Shown here: positions 7,114 through 15,493 of the stretch, piece by piece
Numbering within the stretch: position 1 is the first letter of the stretch
Layout: each line of letters starts with the position of its first letter
NCBI RefSeq assembly: GCF_017464355.1
Contig: NZ_JAFUAG010000009.1
Span: 1-35,411 of the forward strand
DNA: 35,411 nucleotides
Direction of reading: 5' to 3'
DNA from: Ruminococcus sp.
Lineage (GTDB): Bacteria > Bacillota > Clostridia > Oscillospirales > Ruminococcaceae
Position numbers and translations under genes: made by a program
The notes under the pieces: generated by a model
Seen by the model: the letters and a program-made list of their open reading frames with translations, nothing else
The model's database searches: none
What the model was told of the DNA's origin: nothing

Positions 7114-8403
7114 TCAGCTTGAAAGCTCAACGCTGTCGTTGTCGGGAACAATCATGCGCTTTATATCAGCGCCCAGTGCCCTCAGCTTTTCGTCTATGCG
7201 CTCATAGCCGCGCTGGATATAGTGGATATTCTCGATCTCGGTCATGCCCTCGGCAGCCAGGCCTGCAATGACCAGTGCCGCGCCTGCGCGCAGGTCGGTG
7301 GCCTGAACAGGCGCGCCCTTAAGGCAGTCAACACCCTCGATGATAGCTACCTTGCCGCCCTCGATAGAGATATCGGCGCCCATTTTACGCAGCTCAGCCA
7401 CATACCTGAAACGGTTGTTGAATATCTCCTCGGTAACTCTGCTGGTGCCCTTGGCCATGGTCAGCAGGGTGGAGAACTGGGGCTGCATATCGGTAGGGAA
7501 GCCCGGGTGGGGCTGGGTCTTCACGGTGGTGTTTATCAGGGGGCTGTCTACCCATACATGAACGCTCTCGTCGTTCTCTTCCACATTAACACCGCACTTG
7601 CGCAGCTTGGCAGTGATGGATTCAAGGTGCTTGGGTATGACGTTTGCGATGACAACATCGCCCTTGGTGGCAGCCGCAGCTACCATATATGTGCCCGCCT
7701 CTATCTGGTCGGGGATAGTCGCATAGGTGGTGCCGTGGAGGTAGTCCACGCCTCTTATCTTGATGACATCGGTGCCTGCGCCCCTGATGTCAGCGCCCAT
7801 GGAGTTGAGGAAGTTTGCCACATCAACAATATGGGGCTCCTTGGCAGCGTTCTCGATAACGGTCTGTCCCTTGGCCTTTACAGCCGCAAAGATAGCATTC
7901 ATCGTTGCGCCAACGGTGACAAAGTCAAAATATATCTGGTTGCCTATCAGGCTGTCAGCCTTGACATAATTGGCGCCTCTGACAACTTCATCGGTAGCGC
8001 CCAGGGCCTTGAAAGCCTTAAGGTGCTGGTCGATAGGTCTGTCACCCAGGTAGCATCCGCCGGGCATGGGCACGAAAGCCTCATGAAATCTTCCCAGCAA
8101 AGTGCCCAGAAAATAACTTGACGCTCTCATCGTTTCCGCAAGCTTGTAGGGAACACGGGTGGTGTTTATGGAACGGGTGTCAATATTGATGACACCGTCC
8201 TTCTCCATAACTACCTTAGCTCCCATGCTCTTGAGGATATCAAGGCATTTGGTGATATCGCTTATAGCGGGAACGTTTTCAAGCGTACAGGGTTCATCGC
8301 ATAAAATAGTAGCGGCCACCAGTGCTACTGCGGCATTTTTAGCACCGCTTACATACACCGTGCCGTGAAGAGGCTTGCCGCCTCTGATACAGAACTTCTC
8401 CAA
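7114..8403 (-). CDS. murA: UDP-N-acetylglucosamine 1-carboxyvinyltransferase MurA
   Basis: First committed step of peptidoglycan synthesis: transfers enolpyruvate from PEP to UDP-GlcNAc in the cytoplasm. The 429-aa length is normal. Seen are the N-terminal SGAKNAA (19-25), the catalytic loop PMPGGCYLGDRP with Cys117 (equivalent to E. coli Cys115, the fosfomycin target), and repeated EPSP-synthase-type motifs such as AATKGDV and TDLRAGAAL. Since Cys and not Asp is present, the enzyme should be fosfomycin-sensitive. It appears monocistronic, with a candidate promoter at 8568-8596 and a leader of about 160 bases. Clostridia often have two murA copies, and which one this is cannot be told here. 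Confidence 0.96.
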   Translation of the reverse strand: MEKFCIRGGKPLHGTVYVSGAKNAAVALVAATILCDEPCTLENVPAISDITKCLDILKSMGAKVVMEKDGVINIDTRSINTTRVPYKLAETMRASSYFLGTLLGRFHEAFVPMPGGCYLGDRPIDQHLKAFKALGATDEVVRGANYVKADSLIGNQIYFDFVTVGATMNAIFAAVKAKGQTVIENAAKEPHIVDVANFLNSMGADIRGAGTDVIKIRGVDYLHGTTYATIPDQIEAGTYMVAAAATKGDVVIANVIPKHLESITAKLRKCGVNVEENDESVHVWVDSPLINTTVKTQPHPGFPTDMQPQFSTLLTMAKGTSRVTEEIFNNRFRYVAELRKMGADISIEGGKVAIIEGVDCLKGAPVQATDLRAGAALVIAGLAAEGMTEIENIHYIQRGYERIDEKLRALGADIKRMIVPDNDSVELSS

Positions 8404-8493
8404 AATGATAACACTCCTTGCGAGCCGAAAGGTATATTTGTCTGCTTACTTCGCGGCTCCTCCAGATTTTATTATAGGCGCTAAGGCGCAAAA

Positions 8494-8509
8494 AGCCGTT
8501 TTATCGGCT
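8494..8509 (-). other. Small hairpin in the murA leader
   Basis: On the minus strand AGCCG and CGGCT (8509-8505 with 8498-8494) form a 5-bp stem with a 6-base loop, followed by TTTTTG. It looks like a weak attenuator about 90 bases before the murA ATG. The short stem makes function doubtful. Confidence 0.25.
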
Positions 8510-8532
8510 GAAAAATTCAATGCTGCATACGT

Positions 8533-8553
8533 AGTTTAAAAATAACTTAAACT
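8533..8553. promoter_or_regulatory. Dyad at the murA transcription start
   Basis: AGTTTAA (8533-8539) and TTAAACT (8547-8553) are perfect inverted arms, 7-base gap. They cover about +8 to +28 of the predicted murA transcript, a usual position for a repressor operator. The regulator is unknown. Confidence 0.4.
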
Positions 8554-8567
8554 GTTTGACGTATATT

Positions 8568-8596
8568 ATTGTACCATACTATTCTCAAAAAATCAA
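8568..8596 (-). promoter_or_regulatory. Candidate murA promoter
   Basis: On the minus strand TTGATT (8596-8591), 17 bases and TACAAT (8573-8568). The predicted transcript start is near 8561. Confidence 0.55.
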
Positions 8597-8884
8597 TAGC
8601 TGTCGAAAGCTTTTTTTGAAAAAACGAGAAAATTTTTGTAAATTAGACAAAATAAGCCCGAAAATGTGATTTTTTCAGCTATTTTTCAAGTTCTCAGGAC
8701 ATTTCTATCACATAAAACAAGTCCTATAAAACAGACTTTTGTGTATCTTGACGATTTTTGGACTGAAATATTGTACAAAATTATTCCCCGTATGTTTGTT
8801 CGCTTTTTTGGACAGGATAACATTTTCCATGATTTTGCGCAAAGCCTTTTATCAAGTGCCTGCGAACTTTCGGGGCGGTTAGCC

Positions 8885-8926
8885 TTGACTTTGAAATAGT
8901 TACAAATTGTAATAACTGTTACAAAA
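8885..8926 (+). promoter_or_regulatory. Promoter-like site overlapped by a palindrome
   Basis: TTGACT (8885-8890) and TGTAAT (8908-8913) are 17 bases apart. The palindrome TTACAA-A-TTGTAA (8900-8912) covers the spacer and -10, and a further GTTACAAAA half-site begins at 8918. This is the layout of a repressed promoter. What it would transcribe is unclear; the ruv operon lies 200 bases downstream. Confidence 0.4.
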
Positions 8927-9029
8927 TGATTTTCTTTTGTTTTATCATATTACTATTTTCTGCAAAAACAGGCGGTGATTATTTTTGGACTTGTCTTTGT
9001 GATGAAAACCCAAAAAACGCTCATACTAC

Positions 9030-9058
9030 TTGCAATTATTCTAAAAGTATGTTATAAT
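9030..9058 (+). promoter_or_regulatory. ruv operon promoter, extended -10
   Basis: TTGCAA (9030-9035), 17 bases and TATAAT (9053-9058), with TGT before the -10. It leaves a leader of about 45 bases before ruvC. Confidence 0.8.
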
Positions 9059-9110
9059 TAGTTGTTAATATGAAGAATTGTACCCTTTTTCGGCAGAGGA
9101 GGAAAAGTTT

Positions 9111-9623
9111 TTGAGGATAATGGGCATCGACCCCGGCTACGGTATAGTGGGCTACGGCTTCGTTGAATACAGCCACGGCAGGTTCACCCCCATAAAGGCG
9201 GGCACCATAACAACGCCCTCGGATATGGATCTTTACAAGCGTTTGCGGGTGATCTATCTGGATATGCAGGGGCTGCTCGAACATTACAGGCCTGATGAGA
9301 TAGCGGTGGAAAAGCTGTTTTTCAACACCAACATCACCACGGGCATAGATGTCGCCCAGGCCAGGGGAGTTACCCTGCTGCCTGCGGTCATGCAAAATCT
9401 GCCGATATATGAATACACACCGCTGCAGGTGAAAAGCTCCATAGTGGGTTACGGCTATGCCGAGAAAAAGCAGGTGCAGGAAATGGTGAAGTCCATGCTG
9501 CATCTTTCGGCGGTGATAAAGCCCGATGATGCGGCGGACGCTGTGGCTATCGCCATAACTCACGGCCTTTCGGTGAATACCAGAAAGGTCATGGAAAAGT
9601 ATGACAGCGCAGCGGGAAAGTGA
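9111..9623 (+). CDS. ruvC: Holliday junction resolvase RuvC
   Basis: Endonuclease that cuts Holliday junctions symmetrically after RuvAB branch migration; 170 aa. The RNase-H-like active site is intact: Asp7 in GIDPG, Glu in DEIAVEKLFF near 65, and the acidic pair in KPDDAADAVAIA near 140. The start is TTG 9111, eight bases after AGAGGAGG (9095-9102). This puts Asp7 exactly where E. coli has it. The reading frame extends upstream to another TTG at 9078, but that would place the ribosome site inside the gene. First gene of an operon with its own promoter; the next gene begins 7 bases on. Confidence 0.95.
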   Translation: MRIMGIDPGYGIVGYGFVEYSHGRFTPIKAGTITTPSDMDLYKRLRVIYLDMQGLLEHYRPDEIAVEKLFFNTNITTGIDVAQARGVTLLPAVMQNLPIYEYTPLQVKSSIVGYGYAEKKQVQEMVKSMLHLSAVIKPDDAADAVAIAITHGLSVNTRKVMEKYDSAAGK

Positions 9624-9630
9624 GGGTGCT

Positions 9631-9840
9631 ATGGATAACAGCATAAAGGTCTGCGATGAGTGCGGCAGTGAGTTCCTGGGGGCTTCATCGGCTATGGCGG
9701 GGCTTTGTCCCGAATGTGCCCATGTGCTTTACGGCTATGAGAACTGCGCCCATGTCTTTGAAAACGGCAGGTGCATAAAATGCCTGTGGGACGGCAGTGT
9801 CAGCAGATTTATCAGCGAGAATAAGGAGAATCAACCATGA
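9631..9840 (+). CDS. Small zinc-ribbon protein in the ruv operon
   Basis: A 69-aa protein with CDEC near the N-terminus, then CPEC, a single Cys, and CIKC, so enough cysteines for one or two zinc sites. I do not recognise a named family. ATG 9631 follows GTGAGGGTG, and its stop overlaps the ruvA start as ATGA, so it is translated with ruvA. Its place between ruvC and ruvA suggests co-expression with junction processing, but no role is shown by the sequence. Alternatives are a nucleic-acid-binding ribbon or a passenger gene. Confidence 0.75.
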   Translation: MDNSIKVCDECGSEFLGASSAMAGLCPECAHVLYGYENCAHVFENGRCIKCLWDGSVSRFISENKENQP

Positions 9841-10436
9841 TATATTCCGTGAGAGGAAAACTTATACATACCGAGAGCGAGCTTGCTGTGGTGGAATGCG
9901 CTGGTGTGGGCTATGCTTGCAAGACCACCTTCTACACCCTGCAGAAGATAGCGGGGGAGGACGAGGTGACGCTGTACACCCACCTGGCTGTCAGGGAAAA
10001 TGACGTTGACCTGTTCGGTTTCTCATCTCAGGAGGAACTGCGGTGCTTCCGTATGCTCATCACAGTTTCGGGGGTGGGGCCAAAGGCAGCGCTTTCCATA
10101 CTTTCGGGGAACACGCCCTCGCAGTTTGCACTGACAGTAGCAACGGGCGACCACAAGGCGCTGACAAAGTGCAAGGGCATAGGCGCAAAGACAGCCCAGA
10201 GGATAGTCCTTGAACTGAAAGACAAGATCGCCAAGGAGAACACTATCTCCGTGCGTGGCAGCGAGACCATAGCTGCCGCCCCTGTTATGGGCGGTGCTGT
10301 GCAGGAGGCTGTTACCGCGCTGATAGTGCTGGGCTACAGCGAAAGTGAAGCTGCGCAGGCACTTTCGGGGGCTGACCCGACAGCACCTGTTGAGGAACTT
10401 ATCAAGAAAGCTCTGATATCGTTGGCAAGGTTCTGA
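9837..10436 (+). CDS. ruvA: Holliday junction branch migration protein RuvA
   Basis: Tetramer that binds the four-way junction and loads RuvB; 199 aa. An N-terminal OB-fold (1-62) begins MIYSVRGKL. Two helix-hairpin-helix motifs follow: VSGVGPKAAL (about 77-86) and CKGIGAKTAQ (about 112-121). A C-terminal UBA-like domain III (about 150-199) that contacts RuvB is present (EAVTALIVLGYSESEA). AAGGAG precedes the ATG. It overlaps the zinc-ribbon gene by 4 bases and leads to ruvB after 50 bases. Confidence 0.96.
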   Translation: MIYSVRGKLIHTESELAVVECAGVGYACKTTFYTLQKIAGEDEVTLYTHLAVRENDVDLFGFSSQEELRCFRMLITVSGVGPKAALSILSGNTPSQFALTVATGDHKALTKCKGIGAKTAQRIVLELKDKIAKENTISVRGSETIAAAPVMGGAVQEAVTALIVLGYSESEAAQALSGADPTAPVEELIKKALISLARF

Positions 10437-10486
10437 TAAGATATCCTGCGTACAAATACATCGACACAGACTGAGGATGTGAAGTA

Positions 10487-11524
10487 ATGATAGAAGAATC
10501 CGAGTTCGACTTTGAACGCTTTGTTTCGCCGAAAGAGACAGAGCAGGAAACTACGGACGATTTTGAGATAAGCCTGCGGCCTCTTACCCTGAACGAGTAC
10601 ATCGGCCAGGAGAAGGTCAAGGAGAACATGAAGATATATATAGACGCCGCAAAGCGCAGGGGCGACAGCCTTGACCATGTGCTGCTCTACGGACCTCCCG
10701 GGCTGGGCAAGACCACCCTTGCGAATATCATAGCCCACGAAATGGGCGTGAATATACGCACCACATCGGGCCCTGCCATTGAAAAGCCGGGCGACCTGGC
10801 GGCGCTGCTGACAAACCTTGAAAAGGGCGATGTGCTGTTCATCGACGAGATACACCGTCTTTCAAGGCAGGTGGAGGAAGTGCTTTACCCCGCCATGGAG
10901 GACTATGCGCTGGATATAATCATGGGCAAGGGGCCTGCGGCGAGGTCTATAAGGATCGAGCTGAACAAGTTCACCCTCATAGGCGCTACCACCCGTTCGG
11001 GACAGCTTTCGGCACCCCTGAGAGACCGCTTCGGTATGCTCATGCATATGGAGATGTACTCGGTGGAGGAGCTTTCGGATATCGTCAAGCGGTCAGCCAC
11101 CATACTTGGTGTGGCCTGCGATGATGACGGCGCCGAGGAGATAGCCAAGCGTGCCCGCTGCACACCCCGTATCGCCAACAGGTACTTAAAGCGTGTGCGG
11201 GATTTTGCCGAGGTCATAGGCAACGGGCGGATAACACAGGATATCTCCAAGCTGGCACTCAACCGCATGGAGGTGGACAGCCTGGGTCTTGACAGCCTTG
11301 ACAGGCGGCTGCTGGAAATGATAATCAAGGGCTACAACGGCGGCCCTGTAGGGCTTTCCACACTGGCGGCGGCCATAGGCGAGGAAGCTGTCACCCTGGA
11401 AGATGTCTGCGAGCCCTACCTTATGCAGCTGGGATTTCTTTCCAAGACCCCCAGAGGCAGGTGCGCCACCCAGCTGGCTTACGATCATCTCGGCATACTC
11501 AGGCAGGGGCAGGTGCATTTCTGA
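10487..11524 (+). CDS. ruvB: Holliday junction helicase motor RuvB
   Basis: Hexameric AAA+ ATPase that drives branch migration with RuvA; 345 aa. Walker A is GPPGLGKT (69-76), Walker B is LFIDEIH (117-123), sensor 1 is GATTR, the arginine finger lies in PLRDRFGM, and a winged-helix domain closes the C-terminus (about 270-335, TPRGR). The N-terminal 25 residues are acidic, as is common in Clostridia. The stop overlaps the next start as TGATG, so the LRR gene is coupled to it. Confidence 0.97.
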   Translation: MIEESEFDFERFVSPKETEQETTDDFEISLRPLTLNEYIGQEKVKENMKIYIDAAKRRGDSLDHVLLYGPPGLGKTTLANIIAHEMGVNIRTTSGPAIEKPGDLAALLTNLEKGDVLFIDEIHRLSRQVEEVLYPAMEDYALDIIMGKGPAARSIRIELNKFTLIGATTRSGQLSAPLRDRFGMLMHMEMYSVEELSDIVKRSATILGVACDDDGAEEIAKRARCTPRIANRYLKRVRDFAEVIGNGRITQDISKLALNRMEVDSLGLDSLDRRLLEMIIKGYNGGPVGLSTLAAAIGEEAVTLEDVCEPYLMQLGFLSKTPRGRCATQLAYDHLGILRQGQVHF

Positions 11525-12300
11525 TGGCGGGGACAAGAAAAGGAACGATAAAATGGCTGGCGATAGCGGCGGCAATAGCTGTGTGCTGTATGCTGTTTCA
11601 GAAATTCATGTATGTGGAGATAGAGGAAGAGAAGTTTTGTATCCTTTCTCCGAAGGTAGATGTATCCCACTTAACGACTAATGAAGAACTTAAAAAACTG
11701 TCAGCCTTTGTAAATCTGAAGGTACTGAATTTTCGGTTTGTTACTCGTAAAGGCAAAGCCTCTGATCTCTCGTTCCTGAAGAAACACACAAAGCTGAAAG
11801 TTCTGTACGCATCTATGTACGGTGATGGGGAAGTTGACTTCTCGCCCCTTGATAACTGCAATGATATCGAAGACCTGGGACTTACCTGCTATAATGCTGA
11901 GGGAAAGTGCATCGGGCAGATGTCTGAACTGAAAAAGCTGTTCCTGCAAACTGAGGTCATCAATGACATAGGGCTGATATGGAACTGCGGTGAACTTGAA
12001 AACGTCGGTATATATATGACCGATGACAATTACGATATCTCCGTAGATGGCATCGGCGGGCTTGACAAGCTGGAATTCCTGTATCTCTGCGGCGGAAAAG
12101 TGACTGATGCCGAGGAACTGAGCGGCTGTGAAAAACTCAGCGAACTGGGGCTTATATGTGAGCCTGGTGATGTTTCTTTCCTGACAGATATGCCTGCGCT
12201 GAAAACGCTTCACGTTTATGAGGGCGTGCTTTCTCAGCAGACAAAAGCTGAACTGGAAGAAAAAGGTGTGGAGATAGAAATTCTGAAGAAAAGCGAGTAA
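11524..12300 (+). CDS. Membrane-anchored leucine-rich-repeat protein
   Basis: A 258-aa protein with a basic N-terminus and one hydrophobic segment (about 10-27), probably a signal anchor. The outer part (45-258) has leucine-rich repeats spaced 21-25 residues, for example LKVLNFRFV, IEDLGLTCY, LKKLFLQTE, LEFLYLCGG and LSELGLICE. Such repeats usually bind proteins. The start at 11524 overlaps the ruvB stop (TGATG), with purine-rich AGGGGCAGGTG upstream; the frame open from 11461 would overlap ruvB by 60 bases. Its coupling to DNA-repair genes has no obvious reason. It is unrelated in repeat type to the BspA-like genes at 30872-32834. Confidence 0.78.
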   Translation: MAGTRKGTIKWLAIAAAIAVCCMLFQKFMYVEIEEEKFCILSPKVDVSHLTTNEELKKLSAFVNLKVLNFRFVTRKGKASDLSFLKKHTKLKVLYASMYGDGEVDFSPLDNCNDIEDLGLTCYNAEGKCIGQMSELKKLFLQTEVINDIGLIWNCGELENVGIYMTDDNYDISVDGIGGLDKLEFLYLCGGKVTDAEELSGCEKLSELGLICEPGDVSFLTDMPALKTLHVYEGVLSQQTKAELEEKGVEIEILKKSE

Positions 12301-12314
12301 GGGAGGTGCCTGCG

Positions 12315-12797
12315 GTGGAGATAGTCAGGCTGACAAATGAAAATGCCCATGACTTCGGTCAGGTCATATGCGACAGCTGGGGCGAGACCTACCGTGGGCT
12401 CATACCCGATGAGATACTGGATAACAGAAAAGCCGAACGCTGGACGGAAAGGGCAAGGCTATCACCCGAGGGCAAATACCTGGCCTATGCCGACGGCAGG
12501 GCGGTGGGCGCCATAGGCTTTCTAAAGCAAGCCCGTGACTTCTGCACCCACAGGCAAAGCTGTGAGATAGTCTGCCTTTATGTGCTTAAAGAATTTCACC
12601 GCAGGGGCATTGGCAGGGCGCTTATGGAAAAAGCCTTTGCCGACCTGGGGGACAGGGACATCACCCTGTTCGTGCTGAAAGGCAATGACAATGCCGCAGG
12701 TTTTTATGAGCATATGGGATTTGAGTTTACGGGCAGGGAGCTTGATGAGGGCGGCATGACCGAACTGGAAATGTTCAGAAAGGCAGGTGTTCTGTAA
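12315..12797 (+). CDS. GNAT family N-acetyltransferase
   Basis: A 160-aa acetyl-CoA-dependent acetyltransferase. The acetyl-CoA loop is RRGIGRA (96-102), preceded by the beta-4 strand CEIVCLYV and followed by the C-terminal GNAT ending NDNAAGFYEHMGF. The substrate is unknown. I chose GTG 12315 because GGGAGGTG (12301-12308) lies six bases before it; GTG 12306 is part of that ribosome site. It follows the LRR gene by 14 bases. Confidence 0.87.
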   Translation: MEIVRLTNENAHDFGQVICDSWGETYRGLIPDEILDNRKAERWTERARLSPEGKYLAYADGRAVGAIGFLKQARDFCTHRQSCEIVCLYVLKEFHRRGIGRALMEKAFADLGDRDITLFVLKGNDNAAGFYEHMGFEFTGRELDEGGMTELEMFRKAGVL

Positions 12798-12839
12798 TGA
12801 CGACTTTTCTTATTGCTGCGGCGGCACAGGTGAAGAATA

Positions 12840-12938
12840 CAGGCTGACCTGAGAAAACAGCCTGCCTTGGCGCATACGCTGCAAAGTATCGCAGAGTATA
12901 CGCTGTGGCAGGATAAGGGCGGTGAGAAAATGCCCGCC
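12840..12938 (+). other. Structured intergenic RNA candidate before glmM
   Basis: Three foldings are visible. CAGGCTG (12840-12846) pairs with CAGCCTG (12858-12864). CCTGCC (12861-12866) pairs with GGCAGG (12907-12912), with GCGCATAC/GTATACGC arms inside. GGCGG (12918-12922) pairs with CCGCC (12934-12938). The first two share bases 12861-12864 and exclude each other. No T run follows. It could be an untranslated regulatory element, a dispersed repeat, or the remains of a small gene. Confidence 0.4.
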
Positions 12939-12965
12939 TGACATATGATAAGCATACTATATAAA
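12938..12965 (+). promoter_or_regulatory. Candidate glmM promoter
   Basis: CTGACA (12938-12943), 16 bases and TATAAA (12960-12965), about 47 bases before the glmM ATG. It is an imperfect match. Confidence 0.45.
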
Positions 12966-13011
12966 ATATCAACGGGCGAAAAGCCCTGTGAAAATAAGGA
13001 GTTAAGGTAAG

Positions 13012-14361
13012 ATGGGAAGATTATTCGGAACAGACGGCGCCAGAGGCGTGGCTATAACAGAGCTGACGGTGGAGAAGGCACTGCTCATAGGCAAGGCGGC
13101 AGCACTGGTGCTGGCTAAGGACTGCGGTCACAGGCCCAAGATCATCATCGGCAAGGACACCCGTATCTCAGGTGACATACTGGAGGCTGCGCTGTGTGCA
13201 GGCATATGTGCGGTGGGCGCTGATGTGGTCAAGCTGGGTGTTATACCCACCCCCGCAGTGGCAATGCTGGTGAAGAAGTACAACGCTGATGCAGGTGTGA
13301 TGATATCTGCGTCCCATAACTCGGTGGAATTCAACGGCATAAAGCTGTTCTCGGGCACAGGCTTCAAGCTGCCTGACGATGTTGAGAACGAGATAGAGGA
13401 GCTGGTGCTGGATAAGCCCGGGGAAATGGATAAGCATCTCAGCGAAGGCACCGAGGTAGGCAGGATAACATTCTGCAAGGACGCTGTATGGGATTATATA
13501 AGACACGTCATGAAGACGGTGGACGTTGACCTTAAGAATATAAAGGTATGTCTTGACTGCGCCAACGGTTCCGCCAGCGTGTGCGCACAGAAGCTTTTTG
13601 AAGGCCTGGGCGCCAGGGTGGTAATGACCAACGACCGACCCGACGGCAGCAATATCAACGAGAACTGCGGCTCGACCCACATGGAGGGCCTTAAAAAAGC
13701 CGTGGTGGAAAACAGGTGCGATGTGGGTCTTGCCTTTGACGGCGATGCGGACAGATGTCTTGCGGTGGACGAAAACGGCGAGGTCATCGACGGTGACAAG
13801 CTGCTGGCCATATTCTCCAAGTTCATGAAGGCACAGCGCACCCTCAACAGCAACTGCTGCGTGGTAACTGTCATGTCAAACCTGGGCTTTTTCAAGTTTG
13901 CCAAGGCTGAGGGCATAGTTACTGCCACCACTAAGGTGGGCGACAGATATGTGCTTGAAGAAATGCTCAAGGGCGGCTACAACATAGGCGGCGAACAGTC
14001 GGGGCACATTATTCTCCTCGACCATGCCAATACGGGCGACGGCGAGATGACAGGCGCCATGTTCCTGCAGATAATGGCAAAGACAGGCAAAAAAGCCAGC
14101 GAGCTGGCAGCCTGCATGGAAAGCTATCCCCAGGTGCTTGTAAACGTGAAGATAACTGCTGACAAAAAGGGCAAGTGGGATAAAGTCCCCGAGATAACCG
14201 ACGCTATAAAGATGTACGAAGAAAAGCTGGGCGGCGAGGGCAGGATACTTGTAAGAGAGTCGGGTACAGAACCGCTGGTAAGAGTTATGATAGAGGGCAA
14301 GAAAACAGGGCTTATCACCGATTACGCCCACAGGATAGCAGATCTTATAGAGAAAATGTGA
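13012..14361 (+). CDS. glmM: Phosphoglucosamine mutase GlmM
   Basis: Converts glucosamine-6-phosphate to glucosamine-1-phosphate, the second step towards UDP-GlcNAc and so upstream of MurA. The 449-aa length is standard. The phosphoserine loop is SASHN with Ser101, the Mg loop is DGDADR (243-248), the sugar loop is GGEQSGH, and the C-terminal phosphate-binding loop is RESGTEPLVRV. The start MGRLFGTDG is the family signature. AAGGAG lies about 10 bases upstream. A membrane protease gene follows after 20 bases. Confidence 0.97.
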   Translation: MGRLFGTDGARGVAITELTVEKALLIGKAAALVLAKDCGHRPKIIIGKDTRISGDILEAALCAGICAVGADVVKLGVIPTPAVAMLVKKYNADAGVMISASHNSVEFNGIKLFSGTGFKLPDDVENEIEELVLDKPGEMDKHLSEGTEVGRITFCKDAVWDYIRHVMKTVDVDLKNIKVCLDCANGSASVCAQKLFEGLGARVVMTNDRPDGSNINENCGSTHMEGLKKAVVENRCDVGLAFDGDADRCLAVDENGEVIDGDKLLAIFSKFMKAQRTLNSNCCVVTVMSNLGFFKFAKAEGIVTATTKVGDRYVLEEMLKGGYNIGGEQSGHIILLDHANTGDGEMTGAMFLQIMAKTGKKASELAACMESYPQVLVNVKITADKKGKWDKVPEITDAIKMYEEKLGGEGRILVRESGTEPLVRVMIEGKKTGLITDYAHRIADLIEKM

Positions 14362-14381
14362 TCTGAGAAAGGAGAACAACA

Positions 14382-14987
14382 ATGTTTATTTCAGAACTTA
14401 TAGGCTCGGTAGTTCAGGTATTGATCTTTGCAGTGATACCGTTTATAGTATGGCTGATCGCAGGAAGAAAAAAAGAAAACTTCCTCAAATGGCTGGGCAT
14501 AAAAAAGCCCGAAGCCGAAAAGCCTGCGCTCAAATGGTGGGGCATTGCCATCGGGGTGATGGCAGTGTACTTTGTCGTATCGCTGCTCATCATGAAATAT
14601 GTGTTTTCCGATCTGCCCAATGCGACCTCAGATGCTTTCAGCGGAAAGGGCGCTGCGGCGATACCTGCGATACTGGCATATTCGTTTATACGCACAGCCT
14701 TTTCGGAAGAGATGCTTTTCAGGGGCTTTATCCTGAAAGGGCTTTCGGGCAAAATTGGTCATACAGCGGCAAATGCAGTGCAGGCGCTGCTTTTCGGAGC
14801 TATGCACGGTGTGCCCATATTTGTAAAGACTCATAATGCGGCTGCTCTCATATTGCTGACAGTGCTGCCTGCTTGTGTAGGCTGGGTGCTGGGCTGGCTC
14901 GATGAGAAAAAGAACGGCGGTTCCATAACACCTGGCTGGATACTGCACGGTACGATAAATGTATTTACGGCATTGATGTCTATTTAA
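14382..14987 (+). CDS. CPBP/CAAX-type intramembrane metalloprotease
   Basis: A 201-aa integral membrane protein with about six helices. The three CPBP motifs are present: EEMLFRG (Glu109, Glu110, Arg114), FGAMHG (His142) and HGTIN (His189, Asn193). Family members cleave or modify membrane-bound peptides and are often linked to bacteriocin maturation or self-immunity. No bacteriocin gene is seen nearby, so a general membrane role is as likely. A ribosome site AAAGGAG precedes the ATG. Confidence 0.88.
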   Translation: MFISELIGSVVQVLIFAVIPFIVWLIAGRKKENFLKWLGIKKPEAEKPALKWWGIAIGVMAVYFVVSLLIMKYVFSDLPNATSDAFSGKGAAAIPAILAYSFIRTAFSEEMLFRGFILKGLSGKIGHTAANAVQALLFGAMHGVPIFVKTHNAAALILLTVLPACVGWVLGWLDEKKNGGSITPGWILHGTINVFTALMSI

Positions 14988-15001
14988 GGAGCTGAAAACT
15001 C

Positions 15002-15493
15002 ATGCGTTTTGACTATTGCCCGAAGTGCAGCGGAAAGCTCGTGCTGCGTGAGATAGGTGACGAGGGTGAGATACCCTATTGCGGGAACTGCAAGCGTCCC
15101 TGGTTCGATATGTTTTCAACCTGCGTGCTGAACGTGGTGGTGAATGAGGATAACGAAGTGCTGCTCATAAGGCAGAGCTACGGCGACACTGCAAAGTTCG
15201 TGGGGGTAGCGGGCTTCATGAAAGTGGGGGAGACCCCCGAAGAAGCCGCTGCCAGAGAAGTGCTGGAGGAAACAGGGCTCACCGCAAAAAGTATCACCTA
15301 TATAGACAGCGCCTTCTATGAGGGCAGGGATCAGCTTATGCTGGGTATGCTGGCAAGGGTGGATAAGGCAGAGACCTCCATTTCGGGAGAACTGCTGGAA
15401 GCCAGGTGGTTCAGCATAGATGAAGCGGCAGAAACTGTCCGTGAGGGCAGCATAATACAGCGCTTCATCAAAGCGGCAAAGGATAAGCTGTGA
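15002..15493 (+). CDS. NUDIX hydrolase with N-terminal zinc ribbon
   Basis: A 163-aa pyrophosphohydrolase. A zinc ribbon (C6, C9, C27, C30) is followed by a complete Nudix box running from Gly71 to Leu93, with REVLEETG as its core. The ribbon-plus-Nudix layout recalls NudC-type NAD(H) or RNA-cap hydrolases, but the NudC substrate motif after the box is not evident. The substrate is therefore open (NADH, ADP-ribose or NTPs). AAGGAG precedes the ATG. The stop overlaps the ATG of the broken gene that follows (TGATG). Confidence 0.9.
   Translation: MRFDYCPKCSGKLVLREIGDEGEIPYCGNCKRPWFDMFSTCVLNVVVNEDNEVLLIRQSYGDTAKFVGVAGFMKVGETPEEAAAREVLEETGLTAKSITYIDSAFYEGRDQLMLGMLARVDKAETSISGELLEARWFSIDEAAETVREGSIIQRFIKAAKDKL

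Larger units (their letters stand above)
8404..9110. other. Long AT-rich intergenic region, murA to ruvC
   Basis: About 700 bases with no convincing gene, clearly more AT-rich than either flank. It holds the murA promoter region (8568-8596, minus) with an AGTTTAA dyad just downstream, several runs of T and A between 8600 and 8760, a promoter-like site with an overlapping palindrome at 8885-8913, and the strong ruv promoter at 9030-9058. A 77-codon frame at 8666-8899 has no ribosome site and low-complexity content, so I do not call it. Confidence 0.6.

Noticed and set aside
7222-8121. 299-codon open frame on the plus strand
   Set aside because: Lies wholly inside murA on the opposite strand and has no family features.
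8666-8899. 77-codon frame in the murA-ruvC gap
   Set aside because: No ribosome site, Phe- and Leu-rich low-complexity content in AT-rich DNA, and a promoter-like palindrome overlaps its end.
12840-12938. Known riboswitch before glmM
   Set aside because: No match by eye to c-di-GMP, cobalamin, ydaO or glmS ribozyme consensus features; kept only as an unnamed structured region.
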